DNA of 64,000 nucleotides from an uncultured Dysgonomonas sp. (lineage in GTDB: Bacteria > Bacteroidota > Bacteroidia > Bacteroidales > Dysgonomonadaceae): assembly GCA_900556485.1 (NCBI GenBank), contig USOX01000001.1, positions 124,001-188,000 on the forward strand, written 5' to 3'. The position numbers and the translations under genes are program-made. Position 1 is the stretch's first letter, and every line of letters begins with the position of its first letter. The notes under the pieces are model-generated. The model did no database searches and was not told the origin of the DNA. It was given only the letters and a program-made list of their open reading frames with translations. This document shows positions 1 through 8,970 of this stretch, in pieces.

Positions 1-827
1 CTGTTGTAGATAAGCTTCATTTATATGGAGTGAAACTTATTGCGCTTCGTTGTGCAGGGTTTAATAATGTGGATGTTGCAGCGGCAGCTAAAAAAGGAAT
101 TAAAGTGGTTCGGGTTCCAGATTATTCGCCTCATGCCATTGCAGAACATACACTGGCATTGATGTTATGCTTGAACAGGAGAATTCATCGGGCGTCTTTG
201 CGTACTCGTGAAGGGAATTTTTCTCTTATGGGGTTGCAAGGATTTGATATGTATGGCAAAACGATCGGGGTGATAGGTACAGGGAAAATTGGAAAAATTG
301 CTATTGGCTTGTTTAAAGGACTTGGTATGAATGTTCTTGCATATGATTTGTATCCTGATACAAAGTTTGCTGAAACTGCTGGTATCAAATATGTTTCTCT
401 AGATGAACTGTATGCTAATGCAGATATAATAACCCTGCATTGTCCTTTAACAAAAGAAACTGAGTATATTATAAATGAAAACTCCATCTCGAAGATGAAA
501 GAAGGGGTTATGATTATCAATACAGGGCGTGGAAAGTTGATCCATACAAAACATTTGATTGATGGTTTGATAAGTGGGAAAGTCGGTTTTGCTGGTCTTG
601 ATGTATATGAGGAAGAGAGTGCATATTTTTATGAAGATCATTCGGATACGGTAATGACTGATGATGTTTTGGCTCGTTTGTTGTCCTTCAATAATGTTAT
701 TGTAACTTCTCATCAGGCTTTCTTTACTAAAGAAGCAATGAGTAATATTGCGCAAACGACTATGGGTAACATTAATGACTTTATAGAAAATAAGGAGCTA
801 AAGAACGAAGTAGTCTATAATCCGTAA
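1..827 (+). CDS. ldhA: D-lactate dehydrogenase (fermentative), 5'-truncated by window edge
   Basis: Reduces pyruvate to D-lactate with NADH in the cytoplasm, regenerating NAD+ during fermentation. The reading frame is open from the first bases, so the true start lies before the window; the GTG at 30 is internal (the residues before it, LHLYGVKLIALRCAGFNNVD, are family-conserved). Visible motifs are the Rossmann glycine motif GTGKIG, the substrate Arg in NTGRGKLI and the catalytic His in SHQAFFT. The match to E. coli LdhA, as I remember it, runs to the C-terminus; about 60 N-terminal residues are missing. The next gene starts 2 nt after the stop, so the two may be co-transcribed. Very sure of the 2-hydroxyacid dehydrogenase family, fairly sure of LdhA. 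Confidence 0.93.
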   Translation, partial: VVDKLHLYGVKLIALRCAGFNNVDVAAAAKKGIKVVRVPDYSPHAIAEHTLALMLCLNRRIHRASLRTREGNFSLMGLQGFDMYGKTIGVIGTGKIGKIAIGLFKGLGMNVLAYDLYPDTKFAETAGIKYVSLDELYANADIITLHCPLTKETEYIINENSISKMKEGVMIINTGRGKLIHTKHLIDGLISGKVGFAGLDVYEEESAYFYEDHSDTVMTDDVLARLLSFNNVIVTSHQAFFTKEAMSNIAQTTMGNINDFIENKELKNEVVYNP

Positions 828-829
828 CG

Positions 830-2035
830 ATGAAAAAAATATTAAGCTTTTTTTTCTGCTTGTTTTTGTTTTGTTCTGTGGTAATGGCTGCAGAATCGAA
901 GTTTGTTGTTGTGATCGACGCAGGGCACGGCGGAAAAGATGGTGGAGCTGTTCGGGGTATTTATAAAGAGAAGGAGATCAACTTGGGAGTTGCTTTAGCA
1001 TTGGGTAAAATGATTGAAGAAAACTTCAAAGACGTAAAGGTCGTGTATACGCGAAGGTCGGATGTCTTTGTAGATTTAAATAAACGTACTCAGATTGCAA
1101 ATAAAGCGAAAGCAAATCTTTTTATCTCTATTCATACAAATTCTACAGCATCGAAAAGCACATCTGCTTCAGGTGCTGATACATATATATTAGGGCTAGC
1201 TCGTAGCGAGGAAAATTTAGCTGTGGCAAAACGTGAAAACTCGGTTATTTTGATGGAGGACGATTACACTACAAAATATCAGGGCTTTGATCCAAATTCC
1301 ACAGAGTCATATATTATATTCGAATTTATGACGAATACTTATATGGAGCAGAGCCTGAAATTTGCAAACTTTATTCAGAAAGATGTGAGGAATATAGCAA
1401 AAAGGACTGATAGAGGTGTACGTCAGGCTGGATTTCTGGTTCTTAGACAATCGAGTATGCCTAGTGTTTTAGTTGAGCTTGGTTTTATAAATAATCCAAC
1501 AGAAGCAAAGTTTTTATCATCCCGATTGGGCCAAAGGACAATGGCTACAGCAATTTATTCTGGATTCATTAAGTTTAAGCAAGACTTTGATAAAAAACAA
1601 GGGAATTTTGTTGTTTCAAAATCGAATAAAAAAGATGAACCATTGCCTAATAATGAGGTAATAGAAGAGAATATAACAGTTGAAACAAAGATCACTGAAG
1701 AAAAAGTAACTGTTCCATCTACAACGAAAACAAAAACTGAACCAGCAAAGGCAGTTGTTGAAAAAACAGTTACAACAACAATTAAGAAAACTTCTGAAAA
1801 TAATCAGATAGAATATAGGATACAATTTTTAGTTTCGCCTAACAAACTAGCTAATAATTCATCTCAATTTAAAGGGTTGTCTCCTGTTGATTCATATAAA
1901 GATGGAAAAGTATATAAGTATACGTATGGATCTACTACCAACTTTAACGAAGCGGTAAATTTACAGAAGAGAGTTCGTACTAAATTTAAAGATGCATTTG
2001 TGGTTAAGTTCAAGAATGGTGAACGAATAAAATAA
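830..2035 (+). CDS. N-acetylmuramoyl-L-alanine amidase (Amidase_3), exported
   Basis: Cleaves the amide bond between MurNAc and L-Ala of peptidoglycan in the periplasm, in cell separation or wall turnover. A signal peptide (about residues 1-20, ending VMAAES) precedes an Amidase_3 domain. Zinc ligands and catalytic residues are visible: His33 in DAGHGG, Glu47 in EKEINL, a His in SIHTNS and Glu in VELGFINN. After about residue 250 comes a Lys/Thr/Glu-rich linker, then a C-terminal stretch beginning EYRIQFLVSP that resembles a SPOR-like peptidoglycan-binding fold. Length 401 aa fits the AmiC-type family with this extension. It is followed 43 nt later by an MCE protein, so both may serve the envelope. 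Confidence 0.92.
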   Translation: MKKILSFFFCLFLFCSVVMAAESKFVVVIDAGHGGKDGGAVRGIYKEKEINLGVALALGKMIEENFKDVKVVYTRRSDVFVDLNKRTQIANKAKANLFISIHTNSTASKSTSASGADTYILGLARSEENLAVAKRENSVILMEDDYTTKYQGFDPNSTESYIIFEFMTNTYMEQSLKFANFIQKDVRNIAKRTDRGVRQAGFLVLRQSSMPSVLVELGFINNPTEAKFLSSRLGQRTMATAIYSGFIKFKQDFDKKQGNFVVSKSNKKDEPLPNNEVIEENITVETKITEEKVTVPSTTKTKTEPAKAVVEKTVTTTIKKTSENNQIEYRIQFLVSPNKLANNSSQFKGLSPVDSYKDGKVYKYTYGSTTNFNEAVNLQKRVRTKFKDAFVVKFKNGERIK

Positions 2036-2078
2036 AAGCAAAACTAGCAAATAAAATAAGAATAAACATACATTAATT

Positions 2079-2966
2079 ATGAGCAAGGTTTCGAAAGAAG
2101 TAAAGATAGGCATGGGGTTCATTATTGCAATATTTTTATTGTATTATGGAATAAGCTTTCTTAAAGGAGTTAATATATTTAAGCCAACCAATTCATATAT
2201 GGTAGTCTTTGATGATGTAGCCGGATTGACGCAATCTGCTCCTGTAACATTGAATGGTTATCAAGTAGGATTAGTCTCTTCGATGACATTAGATCCACAC
2301 AATAGTAAACGTGTAATCACCTATCTGAATATGGACAGAGGAGTAAAGATACCAAAAGGTAGCAAGATGTTTTTGGATGTTTCTGTTTTAGGTTCGGCAA
2401 CAGTGATAATGGAGCCTAATCCATATACGGAAGATTACATATCAGCTTCTGATACAATAATTGGTATGCGTAAAAAAGGAATGATGGATGCAGCAGGATC
2501 TATGCTTCCCCAAGTAGAGCAGCTTCTGCCTAAAATAGATTCCATCTTGATAGGTATACAGGCATTGGTCAACAGTCCTGCTCTTACACAATCGCTAACA
2601 GATATAAATCAAATTACAGGAGATTTAGCTAAGTCGACAAAGCAATTGAACTCGATGATGGGATCTTTGAATGAAGATGTTCCGACAATAACAAATAACC
2701 TTAGTAAAGTGTCTACAGACTTAGCGGGTGCATCGAAGCAGTTTAATGAAATGGACTTAGCTTCTACTTATCGGTCTGTCGATTCTACAATGAAAAATAT
2801 ACAATATTTATCAACAAAGTTGACCACAAGAGATAATTCTTTAGGCCTCCTGTTGAATGATAGGCAGTTGTACGATAGTATAAATAGCACTATCGGAAAT
2901 GCGTCATTACTATTGAAAGATGTTAAAGAAAACCCTTCTCGTTATATTAATGTAAAAGTATTTTAA
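2079..2966 (+). CDS. MlaD/MCE family lipid-transport protein
   Basis: Likely the periplasmic substrate-binding subunit of an Mla-type phospholipid transporter, anchored in the inner membrane. One N-terminal membrane segment (about residues 11-29) is followed by an MCE domain (about 38-115; the sequence from VVFDDVAGL through NGYQVGLV and VLGSATVIM is typical) and a helical, Ser/Thr/Asn-rich C-terminal region that may form the multimerising needle. No MlaE permease or MlaF ATPase gene lies in the window, so its partners are encoded elsewhere. It sits just downstream of the amidase and upstream of dnaA. Family assignment is firm; the transported lipid is unknown. Confidence 0.88.
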   Translation: MSKVSKEVKIGMGFIIAIFLLYYGISFLKGVNIFKPTNSYMVVFDDVAGLTQSAPVTLNGYQVGLVSSMTLDPHNSKRVITYLNMDRGVKIPKGSKMFLDVSVLGSATVIMEPNPYTEDYISASDTIIGMRKKGMMDAAGSMLPQVEQLLPKIDSILIGIQALVNSPALTQSLTDINQITGDLAKSTKQLNSMMGSLNEDVPTITNNLSKVSTDLAGASKQFNEMDLASTYRSVDSTMKNIQYLSTKLTTRDNSLGLLLNDRQLYDSINSTIGNASLLLKDVKENPSRYINVKVF

Positions 2967-3296
2967 GAAAGGTCTATTTAGAATTATTCTAAATAGAATA
3001 AAATAAAAAAAAACACTTAAAGGCATAACTTCAATACGTTTTAGAGAATTTTACAGACACGTTAAAAAGAGTTAACCCCTTGAACAGTGGTTTTAATATT
3101 CTGCTTATCAATAGCTTATTGCAAAATTTGGGGTGATTTTCATAAAACTGATCTAAGTCGTTGAGTTTAAAATAGATATTTTCTTTATCGAAAAAGCAAA
3201 TTAAAGCAGACTTTTTTTTTCTGAAATTAATTTGGAAATTTACATATCGAAAAGAAGAAAAATAATTGAAGATAATATTAATAACTAAATTAATAG
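2967..3296. other. 330-bp AT-rich intergenic region upstream of dnaA
   Basis: It holds a perfect 10-bp inverted repeat with a 3-nt loop (2974-2996) right after the MCE gene. No T-run follows on the plus strand, so it is a stem-loop rather than a canonical terminator. The rest is very AT-rich with A- and T-tracts. I saw no full TTATCCACA DnaA box (best is TTATCAATA near 3108, two mismatches) and no exact TAnnTTTG promoter; TACGTTTT at 3035-3042 is one base off. It must contain the dnaA promoter. Whether it is part of oriC cannot be told from sequence alone. Confidence 0.6.
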
Positions 3297-4706
3297 ATGG
3301 ATATTTCTGCTACTCAAAAATTATGGGCTAACTGCTTGAAGGTTATTAAGGATAATATTCCTGAGGCGCCTTTCAATACATGGTTCCTTCCTATTGTACC
3401 GCTTTCATATGAGAATAAAGTGTTTACAATTCAGGTACCAAGCCAATTCTTTTATGAGTATTTGGAAGACAAGTTTGTTGATCTATTGAAGACAACAATA
3501 CATAGAGAAATAGGCATAGATACTATTTTACAGTATCGGGTGTTGATGGAAAATACAACTAATACTGTAGTTGACTATAGAGGTGACATAAGAACATCAA
3601 TAAGTGATAAACCTATAGTTTCCTCAAAAAATGTAAATAAGGTACCTAATCCATTCCAGAAGGTTGTTGCAGATGATTTTGATTCGCAATTGAATCCCAA
3701 ATATACATTTGATAACTTCTTCGAAGGTGAAAGCAATAAGTTAACTCGTACTGCAGGTGATGCTATCGCAAAGAATCCGGGTAAAACGGCTTTCAACCCT
3801 TTATTCGTGCATGGAGCATCAGGTGTGGGTAAAACTCATTTATGCCATGCTATTGGGAATCTTATTAAAGAGCAACATCCGGAGAAAAGAGTATTATATG
3901 TATCGGCTCACCTATTTAAGATTCAATATGCTGATGCTGGTCGTTATAATACAACAAATGATTTTATAAACTTTTATCAGGGAATTGATGTACTGATAAT
4001 AGATGATATACATGAGTTGGCTGGAATAGAAAAAACTCAGAATACACTATTCCATATATTCAACCATTTACATCAAAACAATAAACAGCTGATATTGACT
4101 TCGGATAAGGCTCCATCAGAATTGCAAGGGGTTGAAGAACGTTTATTGACCCGTTTTAGATGGGGGCTGACCTCCAAAATAGAGCATCCGGATAAGGTTC
4201 TCCGATTGAGGATACTTCAGAATAAAATATTACATGATGGTTTATCTATTCCAGAAGATGTTGTAGACTATATTGCAGAAAATGTAACGGACAATGCCCG
4301 TGACTTGGAAGGAATTATAGTGTCTATTATGGCTCACTCTCTGGTATATAATAAAGAGATAGATTTGCCTTTGGCCAGACGTGTTATTGGTCAGGCAATA
4401 AAGAAAATAGAAGCAAAGAAAATTACAGTTAGTTCAATCGAGTCTGTAGTTTGCGATTTCTATAATATAAAAAGTGAATTGATTCATTCAGCTTCGCGTA
4501 AGCGTCAGATAGTGCAGGCTCGTCAGGTAACAATGTATCTGTCAAAAAGTTATACCGAGATGTCTTTGGCTCAGATAGGTTCTATTATTGGTAAGAAGAA
4601 TCATGCAACAGTACTGCATGCTTGTAAGACTGTCAAAGAACAGATGGAGGTCGACAAAGTATTTAGAGAGGAAATTGCTGAAATAGAGAAAAAATTAAAA
4701 AGCTGA
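3297..4706 (+). CDS. dnaA: Chromosomal replication initiator protein DnaA
   Basis: ATP-dependent initiator that binds DnaA boxes, melts the origin and loads the replicative helicase. At 469 aa it has the standard four-domain layout: an N-terminal helicase-interaction domain (WANCLKVI...FNTWFLP), a linker (about 85-130), an AAA+ domain with Walker A GASGVGKTHL near 172-181, Walker B LIIDDIHEL near 231-240 and the sensor Arg region ERLLTRFRWG, and a helix-turn-helix DNA-binding domain with the signature KKNHATVLHA near 432-441. It stands alone, without dnaN or recF beside it. The stop codon lies inside the palindromic terminator that follows. Confidence 0.98.
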   Translation: MDISATQKLWANCLKVIKDNIPEAPFNTWFLPIVPLSYENKVFTIQVPSQFFYEYLEDKFVDLLKTTIHREIGIDTILQYRVLMENTTNTVVDYRGDIRTSISDKPIVSSKNVNKVPNPFQKVVADDFDSQLNPKYTFDNFFEGESNKLTRTAGDAIAKNPGKTAFNPLFVHGASGVGKTHLCHAIGNLIKEQHPEKRVLYVSAHLFKIQYADAGRYNTTNDFINFYQGIDVLIIDDIHELAGIEKTQNTLFHIFNHLHQNNKQLILTSDKAPSELQGVEERLLTRFRWGLTSKIEHPDKVLRLRILQNKILHDGLSIPEDVVDYIAENVTDNARDLEGIIVSIMAHSLVYNKEIDLPLARRVIGQAIKKIEAKKITVSSIESVVCDFYNIKSELIHSASRKRQIVQARQVTMYLSKSYTEMSLAQIGSIIGKKNHATVLHACKTVKEQMEVDKVFREEIAEIEKKLKS

Positions 4707-4735
4707 GATTGATCAATCTCAGCTTTTTAATTTTT
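4690..4735. terminator. Perfect 46-bp palindrome, bidirectional terminator
   Basis: The whole interval is self-complementary, centred on GATC at 4711-4714, with core arms AGCTGAGATT and AATCTCAGCT flanked by A- and T-runs. It provides a stem with a U-tract in both directions and separates the convergent genes dnaA and the DUF3857 protein. The dnaA stop codon (TGA, 4704-4706) is inside the left arm. Confidence 0.9.
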
Positions 4736-4752
4736 ATAGAGTATACCTTCCT

Positions 4753-6651
4753 CTAAGACTTTTTCAAGACTAATTTTCTTCTGATTGCTGACGAAATCTC
4801 AGAAAAGAAGGATTTTACTTCTTTATATTCAGCAGGGTCATATTTACCTGAATATATATCTATGTTCTGGATATAAATAATCTTATTATCTTCTCCTCTT
4901 ATGGCTTGAGCTTTGAATGATCCATATGGAGTTTCTAATAATATGTTTTTAGGTAAGGATTCGGGTGAATATGTCTCAGGTACATTTATAATGACCGAAT
5001 CAGACTCTGAGAATCCGTTAATTATTTGTATTGGTAATTTCCGTGTATTTGATTTAAGAATATCATAACTACCTTTATTTAGAGGACATATTGGGATAAA
5101 TAGCCTTGAGCCAGTTTTGTTTGCAAAATCATCAATTATTAAATCTGCAGAGATAGAGCAAGAAGGCATAGATGATTTATTCTCTTGTGAGTTTATATTA
5201 TTAATTTGTATTTTGGGTAGCTTTAGATTTGCATTTATATATTTTACTTTCATATCTCTGGCGTTACCCATAATTATAGAACTGGATGATGTGTATCCAT
5301 GTAAGTGTTCTGTAAATAGAACTTTTCCTTTAGCCGAACCATCTTCGTTCAGATCAATAATCAAATTAGATTCTTTTTTATTATCCTTATCGTTATATTT
5401 CGGTAGACGGCATATTTTACCTCCGTTTTCAGAAATAACTAAAGCATCATGCCCTGCAATATCATCATGTATATATCCGAATGGAAGTTTTTGAGATGTA
5501 CATTCAAGCCATATACTATCATTAAGTAAGGGGACAAGTAAAATAGCATGATCTGTTTGACTTACATTCGTAAAATCTTTATGTAGGTTACTTTCTTTCA
5601 TACTAATTTCACAATAGTTTGAAGAGATACCTACAGCATTTAAATATGCTTTCATAATATTAGACAAGCCTTTACAATCTCCAAATCCGCTTTTAGCTAC
5701 ATTTGCAGCTTCTATGGGTTGAAATCCTCCAATACCTAATTGTATACTTACATATCGTGAATTATCTTGCAGGTATTTATAAAGTATTTCTACCTTTTGT
5801 CTGTCATCTTTTGCATCTTTAGTTAGTTCTTTTAGCTTATTAATTAAAGGTTCCGGTAATATATCCCGATCTTTCAACAATCTGGAAACCCATGTTCCGT
5901 AATCATTCCATGTTGACATATTACCACATTTCGAATCATAACAAAAATCAGATGGGGCTATCATTACCCGAGGCAAGGTTTCGCGAAGAGGTGGTGCTAA
6001 AGGCTCATAATCTATTGCTGTGAGACTTTTAGCTGAGAAAGTGTAGCTTCGTTTATTATCAACAGTTTCTTCCTTTATGTCACAATCAAAGTTAGAATTA
6101 TACCGTAGATTCATGTCTATAGGTAATTCTATTTTATAAGTTGCATTATGTGCAGCAATCGAGTATCCATATAACGGAAGAAAAGGAGGGTAACTTAAAA
6201 TTCCATTTTTCCATTTTTCCTGATAAGTATATTCGATAATATAGGGGAATGTAGATACTTTACACTCATAAGAGTTTGAATATACATCAGTAGCCATTTG
6301 TTCTGATATGGATGAGGTTATCAGATCTTTTTTCCCTATTTTCTTTATAACTTTCCCTGTAAAATCTTTTACGGTTCCCGAGAAATCTTTTAGTTCAACA
6401 AATTTGCTGCTAGGCCTGTAAAAATGTGCATATCTCTCTCCCTGCTTATTTAAGATAGTTATTGATTCGGTAACTTTATATGTTGCATTATTTAAATCTG
6501 ATTGTGAGAATACTGCTGTATAATTATTGACTATAGCAACAGCATTGCTAATCAAATCTTCATTATTATCATTCATTTTCTGCGTTTTTGCATATGTTGA
6601 TATGCAAAAGAAAAGCAGGGTATTAATTAAAAACAATATTTTATATTTCAT
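4753..6651 (-). CDS. DUF3857/transglutaminase-like exported protein (catalytic Cys present)
   Basis: Signal peptide at residues 1-21 (ending STYAKT), then a DUF3857 beta-rich domain (roughly 60-240), a transglutaminase-like core and a C-terminal DUF3858-like beta domain. The core keeps the papain-like signature: Cys in SGFGDCKGLS, His in SQTDHAILLV, and an acidic residue in WLECTS where Asp is usual. The family is common in Bacteroidota; its substrate is not established, and the protein is presumably periplasmic or outer-membrane-associated. It lies 13 nt downstream of a paralogue of similar architecture, so the two form an operon. It probably hydrolyses or cross-links peptides or amides, but that is inference. 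Confidence 0.82.
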   Translation of the reverse strand: MKYKILFLINTLLFFCISTYAKTQKMNDNNEDLISNAVAIVNNYTAVFSQSDLNNATYKVTESITILNKQGERYAHFYRPSSKFVELKDFSGTVKDFTGKVIKKIGKKDLITSSISEQMATDVYSNSYECKVSTFPYIIEYTYQEKWKNGILSYPPFLPLYGYSIAAHNATYKIELPIDMNLRYNSNFDCDIKEETVDNKRSYTFSAKSLTAIDYEPLAPPLRETLPRVMIAPSDFCYDSKCGNMSTWNDYGTWVSRLLKDRDILPEPLINKLKELTKDAKDDRQKVEILYKYLQDNSRYVSIQLGIGGFQPIEAANVAKSGFGDCKGLSNIMKAYLNAVGISSNYCEISMKESNLHKDFTNVSQTDHAILLVPLLNDSIWLECTSQKLPFGYIHDDIAGHDALVISENGGKICRLPKYNDKDNKKESNLIIDLNEDGSAKGKVLFTEHLHGYTSSSSIIMGNARDMKVKYINANLKLPKIQINNINSQENKSSMPSCSISADLIIDDFANKTGSRLFIPICPLNKGSYDILKSNTRKLPIQIINGFSESDSVIINVPETYSPESLPKNILLETPYGSFKAQAIRGEDNKIIYIQNIDIYSGKYDPAEYKEVKSFFSEISSAIRRKLVLKKS

Positions 6652-6664
6652 ATTATTTTTATAT

Positions 6665-8647
6665 TTATTCTGTTGCAGTTGCCTTTTTTAGTACTATTTG
6701 TTCTGAGTTTTTCAATACTAGCTTTGAATAGAAATCCCGCAAAGATTCGTATTCTTCAGGAAGAAATAATAACTTTTTTAATTGGAATTGATAATGTAGT
6801 TTAATTTGATTTCCTGACTGCGCTATTCTATAAGAGAAGCTGATATCATTGTCGTTAAGTACAAACTTTTCGGGTTTAGGAAGTTCTTCTACAGTATATC
6901 CGTCGGGAACTTCGATATCTACGATTTGGACATAATTCATCAGATAATTGAAATTGACTGGAAGCACTCTTTTTTCTTGTTTGAATGGGTTGTCACTGGA
7001 AATCCTATTTATCATTGGATTTATATAAATATACTCATCTCCTAGATTTATATCTGTACTTTGGGTATACTCTATTTTCAGAGGTGCATTTGTATTATCC
7101 AAATCGGTAATTTTGAAATCATCAATTTCAGAAGATGTTTCTTTTTTCAATGATTCAATGAACTCATCGTCATTTTTATAGGAAGAGTATTTATTTCGCA
7201 TATCCAAAGCAGCATTCCCTCTTTGGGTAACAGTGACTGCACCTTGATATTTATTGTCAGTAAGGTTAAATTTACCAGTCATAAATACTAAACCTGATGA
7301 GGTGGTAGAAAGATCTACCCAGTCAGAATGAGTAGATGTTAGAACTCGGGCTTGAGGTACCATGCATTTTGTGGGAAGGAGATTCCAGTCTCCATACTTT
7401 TCCGAAGCATCGGTATAGTATGTCATAGTATCGATTTGTACTCCCGTAATAACGTAGTTGAAGGCAGTAATTGAGGGATGAGTGACTGGTAGACGTCCAT
7501 GACTCCGTGTGCTTAATATGACAGGGAATGCTTCAAAACCACCAGATTTAAGAGCATTTATTAATAGGAAGTTGAGGTCTGCACTATTTCCGATGCCATT
7601 TTTTAGCACATTTTTAAGATTAGAAGGCACCCCGGAATTTTTATCATTCCATTTTACTTTTTGTTTTACTACATTTTGTATTTCTTTTGCTCTATCAATA
7701 TTGATTTCTGTTTTGGAGATTTCATCTTTGAATAAGTCGCTTCTTTTTAGATTTCCTCCATAGGAATTATTTAATATTTCTTTATCTATGTCAGCCCATG
7801 ATGAAGAGTAGTTTTTGACTAAACTATATGGCATTTGGACCGTTTTTAATTCAAATGATATTCTGGAAATATAATCATTAATAGTCCATAAGTGTTTTTC
7901 GTCCTTTAAAGCAGGGACATTATCAGCTTGTAGCAAGGTTTTACTTCCTGAACACCTAATGCTTTCGAACTGTAATTTTCCACTTCCATCTTTATATTGA
8001 ATACGGAATGTTTCGTTGGTAGTATCGTGTTTTCTTTTTAGTTGTATATATCCTTGCATATTTACGTTGTAATAGAAATATTCAGGTAATGTATATTCGA
8101 AAGAAGCATGCATAATTGGTATGGTAGTCTGGAAGTCGAAGCTTCTTAATTCGTAGAAAAAATCCGAAACGATAGTATATTTGTATTCGATAACAGAACC
8201 AACTTTTGCCGCGGGCATAGTTATTTTCTTGATTTTCCATTTGCCTTCAACATCTTCATCAAAGATATATTCTTTAGATAACTTGGTTTTAATTATTTTG
8301 CCATCTTCTAAGTTGTATGTTGTTCCGGATAAGCTTCTTATGTCTTCTTTTGATCTGTTATTTACAACTAGATAGCTAATTTCGTGATTACACCAATCCA
8401 GTCCTTCTGTTTTTAAAATTTTTATTTTTGTTTGAATTGAATATTCAAATTGGAATCCATAAAGATCGTTAAATACAACTCGGGTTTCTCCTTTTTTTAA
8501 TAGAATTACGGCTGCGGCTGTAGTATCCTGAGGATATTCAGCCATTTTTAGTTCATCTTCTGTAGCATTTCCATATTTAGATTGGGAGTAGCTTGTGAGT
8601 GAGAATAAAATAAAGAATAATAAAGTCAAAAATCGGAAGTGATTCAT
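6665..8647 (-). CDS. DUF3857 exported protein with degenerate transglutaminase core
   Basis: Start set at the Met opening MNHFRFLTLLFFILF, because a signal peptide (about residues 1-22, ending TSYSQ) begins there; the frame is open 45 bases further upstream but that extension is unlike a signal sequence. It has the same layout as the downstream paralogue: DUF3857, transglutaminase fold, C-terminal beta domain. The catalytic Cys position reads GIGNSADLN (Ser for Cys), and the His position reads SITAFNYV without His, so the enzyme is probably inactive and may act as a binding partner of its neighbour. First gene of the two-gene operon; no clear promoter element was found upstream. Confidence 0.8.
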   Translation of the reverse strand: MNHFRFLTLLFFILFSLTSYSQSKYGNATEDELKMAEYPQDTTAAAVILLKKGETRVVFNDLYGFQFEYSIQTKIKILKTEGLDWCNHEISYLVVNNRSKEDIRSLSGTTYNLEDGKIIKTKLSKEYIFDEDVEGKWKIKKITMPAAKVGSVIEYKYTIVSDFFYELRSFDFQTTIPIMHASFEYTLPEYFYYNVNMQGYIQLKRKHDTTNETFRIQYKDGSGKLQFESIRCSGSKTLLQADNVPALKDEKHLWTINDYISRISFELKTVQMPYSLVKNYSSSWADIDKEILNNSYGGNLKRSDLFKDEISKTEINIDRAKEIQNVVKQKVKWNDKNSGVPSNLKNVLKNGIGNSADLNFLLINALKSGGFEAFPVILSTRSHGRLPVTHPSITAFNYVITGVQIDTMTYYTDASEKYGDWNLLPTKCMVPQARVLTSTHSDWVDLSTTSSGLVFMTGKFNLTDNKYQGAVTVTQRGNAALDMRNKYSSYKNDDEFIESLKKETSSEIDDFKITDLDNTNAPLKIEYTQSTDINLGDEYIYINPMINRISSDNPFKQEKRVLPVNFNYLMNYVQIVDIEVPDGYTVEELPKPEKFVLNDNDISFSYRIAQSGNQIKLHYQFQLKKLLFLPEEYESLRDFYSKLVLKNSEQIVLKKATATE

Positions 8648-8853
8648 AGTATAGCATTTTATAATTTTACCAAAAATATAAATTTTTGTCAATAATTGCT
8701 AAATTGAAAATTAGTTGTAGAACATCTTTTCTCAACTTTTATTTTGTGTTTGTATTTCAAAATTGTTAATCAAATAGTTATATATAGATGTAAATTCAAA
8801 TTATTAAGATATGGAAAGGTTTATTGATATGATCATGCTTCCAGGCATATATA

Positions 8854-8887
8854 AAAAGAGCAGGATTAATAAAAATCCTGCTCTTTT
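8854..8887 (-). terminator. Rho-independent terminator for the SusC/SusD operon
   Basis: Perfect 14-bp stem (AAAAGAGCAGGATT against AATCCTGCTCTTTT) with a 6-nt loop AATAAA. On the minus strand it follows the SusD-like gene by about 80 nt and ends in a U-run. The rest of the 320-bp gap between the two operons shows nothing else recognisable. Confidence 0.85.
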
Positions 8888-8970
8888 CCCCATGTGTTTA
8901 ATTAAATCTCTAACATTAACCCATTATTTTGCAGATGTGCAATTAATTATTTTTTGATACTCTGCTATTA

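Noticed and set aside
2967..3296. Possible oriC next to dnaA
   Set aside because: No full DnaA box or cluster of near matches was found, and dnaN/recF are absent; AT-richness alone is ordinary for this genome.
8648..8692. Fifteen extra N-terminal codons for the degenerate transglutaminase gene
   Set aside because: They precede a normal signal peptide and are not signal-like; the internal ATG is better.
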